DNA from: Rebecca billardiae RCC1528
Taxonomy: Eukaryota; Haptophyta
Direction: 5' to 3'
Assembly: GCA_965240325.2 (NCBI GenBank)
Contig: OZ251250.1
Span: forward strand, 372,001-436,000
DNA length: 64,000 bases
A model generated the notes under the pieces. The model was not told where the DNA came from, searched no databases, and was given only the letters and a program-made list of their open reading frames with translations. Shown here piece after piece: positions 59,383 to 64,000 of this stretch (position 1 is the first letter of the stretch; each line of letters begins with the position of its first letter). The position numbers were made by a program, and so were the translations under genes.

Positions 59383-61281
59383 TCATCGCCCCGTCGCGGC
59401 GTAGTCGCCTCCGATGGCGCTCGGCCTGATCGCGCCTGTCTGCTGGCCGAGCAGCGCGCGAATGCGGTCGAGGTTGGCCGCCGCGCTCGTGCCCGCGCCG
59501 CCCGCCGCCCGCGCGCCGCCCTGCGGCTGCGCCGCGCCGTGCTCTGCCGGGCGCGGCGCGTCGTCGGCGCCGTGCTTGGGCGGCGGCGCGCGCGGCGGGA
59601 GCGCGTCGCGTCGCGGCGGCGAGCGCTCGCGCCGCTGCCCGTACCCGCCGCCGTCGGCGCCCCAGCGCTCGGCGCCGCGCGGCGGCGAGCGCTCGGCGCC
59701 GTTGCGCCGCCAGCCGCCCGGCGCGTGGCGGTGCGGCGAGTCGGCGCGCGGCGGCGAGCGGCGGCGGTCGTACGGCGCCGCGCCCCCGCGCCCGTCGCGC
59801 CAGCGCGCGCCGCCGCCATGCTCGCGCGCGCCGCCGCGCTCGTGCTCCCGCCGCTCGGCGGCGGCAGCATGGCGACGAGGCGGGCTGCCGCCCTGCTGCC
59901 GGTACTCTCGCTCGCGCTCGGGCGGCGCGTCGGCCGCTCGGCTGCCCGCCGGGCGCCACGGCGGCGAGCGCGAGCGCGAGCGCGGCGAGCGCGGCCGGCG
60001 CGGCGCCCCGTCATGCGCGCCGCCCCTCTCGCGCGCGCCGCCGCCGCCGCCGCCGCCGCCCTCGGCGCGCGCGCCGCCGCCCTCCGCCGCCTCCTCCGCG
60101 TCCGCGTCCGCGCGCGCGTACGGCGCAATCGCCGCCTTCACCTCTCTCTCCACCTGGCCCGGGAGCCGGGGCAGCCGCGTGCCGCAGAAGTCGAGGGTGC
60201 GCAGCAGCGAGCGCGCGAGGTAGCCTGCGCCCGGCGCGTGGGGGGCGGGGAGAGGCGGGGCGGGGCGGGGCGCGCGGCCGGCGCGTGAGGCGGCGTGAGG
60301 CGGGGGCGCTGCTGCCGCTGCTGCTGCCGCCGCTGCTGCCGCCGCTGCCGCTGCTGCGCGGGCGCGGGGCGCGGGGCGCGGCGCGGGGGGCGGGCCTCCT
60401 CCGCGCAGAACGGCGCGGGCCACGCACCCCCGCCCCCCCTCGCGCGCGCGCGCGGAGGCGGTGGCGGGGTAGAGGCGCGTCGGCGCGCTCCGCGCCCGCA
60501 CCGATGCTCACGGCCGGCCTCCCGCCCCCGTGCAGCGGCAGCCCTTCCTCGTCGTCCAGCACCGGGGCGAACCACTCGAGCAGCTCCTCGGGCGGGCACA
60601 CGTACCGGAGGAGGTAGAGGGCGGTGGCGCGGATGAAGGGCGAGTCCGGGTGGTAGAGCATCCCTTTGAGCTGCCCGCGCGTCGGGCGCAGCGTCAGCGC
60701 CTTGAGCAGCAGCATGAACGCCGTCGTCGGCTTGCCCGCGTTCGAGACACCGCGGAGGCCGGAGCACATGCCGGACGCGCGCTGCGACTGGTGCGTGCCG
60801 TGCAGCCACGGCGTGCAGCCGATCTCGGGCTTCACGTCGTAGTAGATCTGGTCGAGGAGCTCCTCCCACGTCCGGATCGTCGAGAGCCCCTTGAAGTAGT
60901 CCGACGACCGAATGTTCTCCAGCAGCATCGCGTTCAGGTTGAACGACGCGTCCGAGCCTTTGTACGGGAGCATGTCGCGCTTGTGCGGGCCGGGCATCTC
61001 GGGCGGGACGAACTGCTGCGGCACGTTGCCGCCGTTCGGCGAGAGCAGCCGGTCCTCGTTCCGCCCGCTCGAGTACGTGTTGCGCTGCGCGCGCGGCAGC
61101 AGCAGAAGCACACCGGCCGGCCGGGCGCGCGCGCGAGCGCGAGCGCGCGCGCGCGCATGGCGGGGGGCAGGAGGAGCGTGGGCGCGGGGAGCGGCCGAGA
61201 CGCGCCGCGTGCAGTGCGCCGCGTGCGGGCGCCGCGGGCGCGCGCGGGCGAGCGTGCGCACGCGTGGCCACGCACCACCAT
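59383..61281 (-). CDS. PRPF38B: PRP38-family pre-mRNA splicing factor (PRPF38B-like)
   Basis: Exons 61084-60502 and 60224-59383 are secure; a tiny first exon 61281-61276 (Met-Val, donor GTGCGT) is tentative and gives 476 residues. PRP38 proteins join the spliceosome before its catalytic activation. The PRP38 domain is clear: [90 protein letters not shown]. The splice restores [16 protein letters not shown]. The C-terminal exon carries an Arg/Ser-Pro-rich tail ([21 protein letters not shown]) like those of SR-type splicing proteins. The start is the least certain part. Confidence 0.88.
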
Positions 61282-61673
61282 CGCGACACGCCCCGCACGC
61301 ACGGTTCAAGCGCGCCCCTCGGCTGATGAGGCCGCGTCCAGACCGCTTGCTGCTGCTGCAGCAGTGCAGCTGTCCAGCTGAGCAGCGCGAACCTGGTATT
61401 ACTACCGAGTACTTTCCGCTCGTCACTGTACAGTGCGCTGGCTAACTACTGTACTACCAGTACGACCGGCCCGACATTGCTACTTTAACTAGTTGCATTA
61501 CGACTGTACTGTACCGGCGCCCGTGCACACTGTCGCCACTGTCGGTGTGACACACGACTGTCAGTGTCAGCACTCGGCTCAGGCACTCATCAGGCGGTCG
61601 GGCGGTAGTGTAGTCGCGACGGCAGGCGCCGCTTGCCGGGCGACCCCAACGTCCGGCCTGTCGTTCACTCTCG
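61282..61673. other. Intergenic gap, no gene seen
   Basis: A 392-bp spacer between two minus-strand genes. It should contain the PRP38 promoter and the 3' end of the glycosyltransferase gene. A lower-GC part lies at 61385-61510. Confidence 0.4.
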
Positions 61674-64000
61674 TCAGTGGACGGCGCCGCCGGCCGGTGC
61701 GGCGCCGTCCAGTGACGCCAGCGAGGCATTGCCAGTCTCAATGAGCACCTTGGCCATAACACAGCGCACCTCTTCGGTCGACAGGCTCGCTGCCGACGTG
61801 AGGGATCTCAACGGCGGCGTGAGGCAGCCCATGATCGCCTGGCGAGTGAGAACCCTGCGCGCCAGAGCAAGCGCGCGCTTGTGTGCGGGTGCCAACACTC
61901 TCAAAGTCATCGCCGGATATTTGAGGAGGTGCTTGTAGGGCTTGCTGCCTCCTGGAGCTCGCTGAGCAGCGCTCCTCAGCGCAGCGGTGAGAGCAAGCTT
62001 CTCAGCCTGCGCTGAGCAGACAGGCGCATCTGCCATGCCATGGGGGGAGCTGGCTGTCTGCCCCGCCAGTGTGCTGGAGGCCGAGCTGAGGAGGAGTCGC
62101 TCGACAGCTGCCTGCACGCGGTCGAGCTGTGCCTGGCCGGCCGCGATCTCGTGAGAGCGCGAGGCTTGCTGCAAGGGGATCAGCGCCTTCTTCCCGAGGG
62201 CCTCGATGAAAGGGAGCACATCCGGCTGCCCAGCGCCATGGCCGCTGCTGTCCGCTGCAAGCACGTCGAGCAGCCTCTCGCTGCTCTGCACCGAGCGCGT
62301 CTGAAAGCGCGTCGTGAGCGCCTTGGTCACCATGTTGCTCAGCGATCTCGTCTCCACGTGCAGCATGGCGGCATGGGCGTATGGCGCAGACAACGCCTCG
62401 CCAGCTGGGCACTCCCACGGATGACGCAGGTCGTGGCGCAGGTCGGACCGGATCTCGCCCAGGCGGTTGCCACCGCATTCGACACAGTGCGCAGGGGCTC
62501 CAGCTGGGCGATTGCGCAGCACGGGGTAGTGCACGTGCGCAAAGTCATCCAACTCCACCATGCGTGTCATGTACTTGACCGCCAAAGACGGTCCCAGGAA
62601 GGCGCTGTGATCACGCACTGCGGCGAGCAGCGTCAGCTCGCCACACGACGCCTCCAGGTGCTCAACCACCGCCCAGCGGAAGCCGATGGCAGACAGGCTG
62701 CACGCATGCCTGGCCTCTGCAGCCTGCACGTATGCTGCGACGGATGGCGTCTCCAGCGCGAGGAACTCATCCATGTCGCACAGCAGCACCCACTCTGCAT
62801 GGAGGCCCGTCACGTACTGACGGAACGCGTGCGGGAGCGCGTCTGGCTCCGTCTGGTTGCCCGCCGGTAGCAGCTCCACCGCTGGATTGTGTGCCACAGC
62901 CTGGTACGCGTCGGCGTCGCCGTCCTGCAGCAGGATGAGGATGCGATCAAAGCCCAGCCGGAGGTACCAGCTCACGAAGAATTCTGCGTAGGGAGCCTCT
63001 CCACTGGCGCGAGTGTAGACGACAAATCGCGGCGGCTGCGAGGTCGCATGGACCGACCACACGGCGTCGCCCTCCTCGGTGCCTCTGCTCAAGGACAGCC
63101 CGCACGCGTGCAGCCGGTGCGCCACCGGCAGCATGGCTGCCCACCACTGCATGTGGCCCAGCGCGCGCGGCTGCTTCCGCCAGCTCTGTGTGCTGTGCCT
63201 GCTGGGCCACGTCCTCCATGGCCTGTGCGGGCCATCCCAGTGCAGAATCCTGGCGAGCGTCGCGTTGCGCAGCGCCTCCTCCAGCTCGACGCCGCCCGGG
63301 ATGCGGTGCCCTTGCACGTAGCGGCTGTACTGGATCGGGTTGGCAAGCACGGACGGCTGGCCGAGCATGCCCATGTTCCAGGCAGGCTGCAAGGGGACGA
63401 TGGCGTTGGTGAGCAAGAGCTGGAGCTCTGTCTCCCCAGGCAGCTCGTACATGCGCTCATGCGCATCCATCGCGCGCAGCTTGCTCCACGCCTCGGGCAG
63501 CCACGGCGCGCTCTGCTGCCGGATGACGAGCACGCCGGTGTCCACAGCCCACAAGGGCAGCGCCGACGACGTCGTGCTGGCTGCGTGGCCATCCGCCTCC
63601 CACTCGCCTGGCACAGGGAGCAGCAGCTGCCGCACGAACGGGTGCTGCCCATGCAGACGCCCCGCAAGCCTGGCGGGCGGCAGCAGCGCGGCAGCCACCG
63701 CAGCTTCGCTCGAGTCCGCTGCCGATGGCAGGAGGCGGGCATGGAGCCTTGCAAGCCCTCGCCTCAGCCAGATCGTCGCCTCGAGCGGGATGCGCATGTC
63801 CAGGTCGTGCAGCTCGCCCAGGTCAGAGCGCACGACGGTGTCACAATTGAGCCAGATGAAGCGCGTGGCCTGCGGGTCGAAGGTAGAGACGTTGAAGAGG
63901 AACCGAGCCCATTTGTACGGGTTGGTCGGAGAAAGTGCACCAGTGCCGTCCTCGGCTGCTGGCCAAATCGTGGGCGTGAGCGCGCGGGGATCGAACCCGT
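61674..64000 (-). CDS. Two-domain glycosyltransferase, 5' end beyond the window
   Basis: A single open frame ending at 61674 and open through the right edge, so the N terminus is missing; at least 775 residues are present. The N-terminal part looks like a GT8-type domain: FIWLNCDTVVRSDLGEL contains the acidic N-C-D sugar-nucleotide site, and WNMGMLGQPSVL lies downstream. The second half resembles GT92/Glyco_tranf_2_4 domains: FVVYTRASGEAPYAEFFVSWYLRLGFDRILIL, then WVLLCDMDEFLAL with its DxDEF motif, and later FAHVHYPVLRN. The two together suggest an enzyme adding two different sugars to one glycan, in the Golgi; substrates are unknown. Gene context gives no help. Confidence 0.75.
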   Translation of the reverse strand, partial: GFDPRALTPTIWPAAEDGTGALSPTNPYKWARFLFNVSTFDPQATRFIWLNCDTVVRSDLGELHDLDMRIPLEATIWLRRGLARLHARLLPSAADSSEAAVAAALLPPARLAGRLHGQHPFVRQLLLPVPGEWEADGHAASTTSSALPLWAVDTGVLVIRQQSAPWLPEAWSKLRAMDAHERMYELPGETELQLLLTNAIVPLQPAWNMGMLGQPSVLANPIQYSRYVQGHRIPGGVELEEALRNATLARILHWDGPHRPWRTWPSRHSTQSWRKQPRALGHMQWWAAMLPVAHRLHACGLSLSRGTEEGDAVWSVHATSQPPRFVVYTRASGEAPYAEFFVSWYLRLGFDRILILLQDGDADAYQAVAHNPAVELLPAGNQTEPDALPHAFRQYVTGLHAEWVLLCDMDEFLALETPSVAAYVQAAEARHACSLSAIGFRWAVVEHLEASCGELTLLAAVRDHSAFLGPSLAVKYMTRMVELDDFAHVHYPVLRNRPAGAPAHCVECGGNRLGEIRSDLRHDLRHPWECPAGEALSAPYAHAAMLHVETRSLSNMVTKALTTRFQTRSVQSSERLLDVLAADSSGHGAGQPDVLPFIEALGKKALIPLQQASRSHEIAAGQAQLDRVQAAVERLLLSSASSTLAGQTASSPHGMADAPVCSAQAEKLALTAALRSAAQRAPGGSKPYKHLLKYPAMTLRVLAPAHKRALALARRVLTRQAIMGCLTPPLRSLTSAASLSTEEVRCVMAKVLIETGNASLASLDGAAPAGGAVH

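Noticed and set aside
63986-64000. tRNA T-arm-like sequence GGGTTCGATCC on the minus strand at the right edge
   Set aside because: The glycosyltransferase frame runs through it, and the rest of any tRNA would lie outside the window. A scan of the neighbouring sequence would settle it.

Overview
The window is nuclear DNA of a unicellular eukaryotic alga, most likely a haptophyte; a pelagophyte or other alga with a red secondary plastid is the main alternative. The reasons are very high GC, compact genes, short introns (about 90-200 nt) whose 5' splice sites are mostly GTGCGC-like, a phosphoglycolate phosphatase with a two-part (signal plus transit) leader, and wall or surface genes (GT48 glucan synthase, PPSPPP-rich proteins). 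There is no prokaryotic operon structure. Because of the GC bias, long open frames opposite the real genes are mostly shadows. Exon-intron structures given here were worked out by eye from splice sites that keep the reading frame and the family alignment.

Layout. 1-2947: gene-poor, with an imperfect hairpin and a 730-bp insertion with perfect 25-bp terminal inverted repeats and a 5-bp target duplication. 2948-10363 (-): seven-exon 1,3-beta-glucan (callose) synthase with an N-terminal MIT-like domain. 11013-14226 (+): a SUMO-interacting-motif protein, an HTH plus RING chimera, and a secreted acidic Cys-rich protein. 14822-18101 (-): sulfotransferase-like type II membrane protein and a Sec14 lipid-transfer protein. 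18636-21534 (+): DDX47/Rrp3 helicase and a DUF547 protein. 22767-22988: AT and AG microsatellites. 23014-26476: gag-only LTR retroelement with nearly identical LTRs. 26477-27513: two copies of a 571-bp-period repeat, each carrying a perfect 96-bp palindrome.

27792-37908: a dense housekeeping stretch with a TRAIP-like RING/PIP-box protein (-), phosphoglycolate phosphatase (+), CaMK-type kinase (-), tubulin cofactor B (+), a V-ATPase proteolipid c-like subunit that lacks its essential glutamate (-), and an orphan C-terminally anchored membrane protein (+). Three divergent pairs share short intergenic regions. 38499-41157: tandem segmental duplication. 42655-42975: frameshifted Nudix relic. 43900-45139 (+): BART-START fusion. 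45733-53990 (-): a 2,596-residue secreted/anchored protein with proline-rich blocks and 52 Cys repeats. 53991-57935: gene-poor, lower GC. 57936-59377: TA microsatellites with a 633-bp tandem duplication. 59383-61281 (-): PRP38-type splicing factor. 61674-64000 (-): two-domain glycosyltransferase running off the right edge.

There is no single pathway. Themes that recur are cell-surface glycans and glycoproteins (glucan synthase, sulfotransferase-like protein, giant repeat protein, glycosyltransferase), lipid handling (Sec14, START), RNA processing (DDX47, PRP38) and ubiquitin/replication-type RING proteins.
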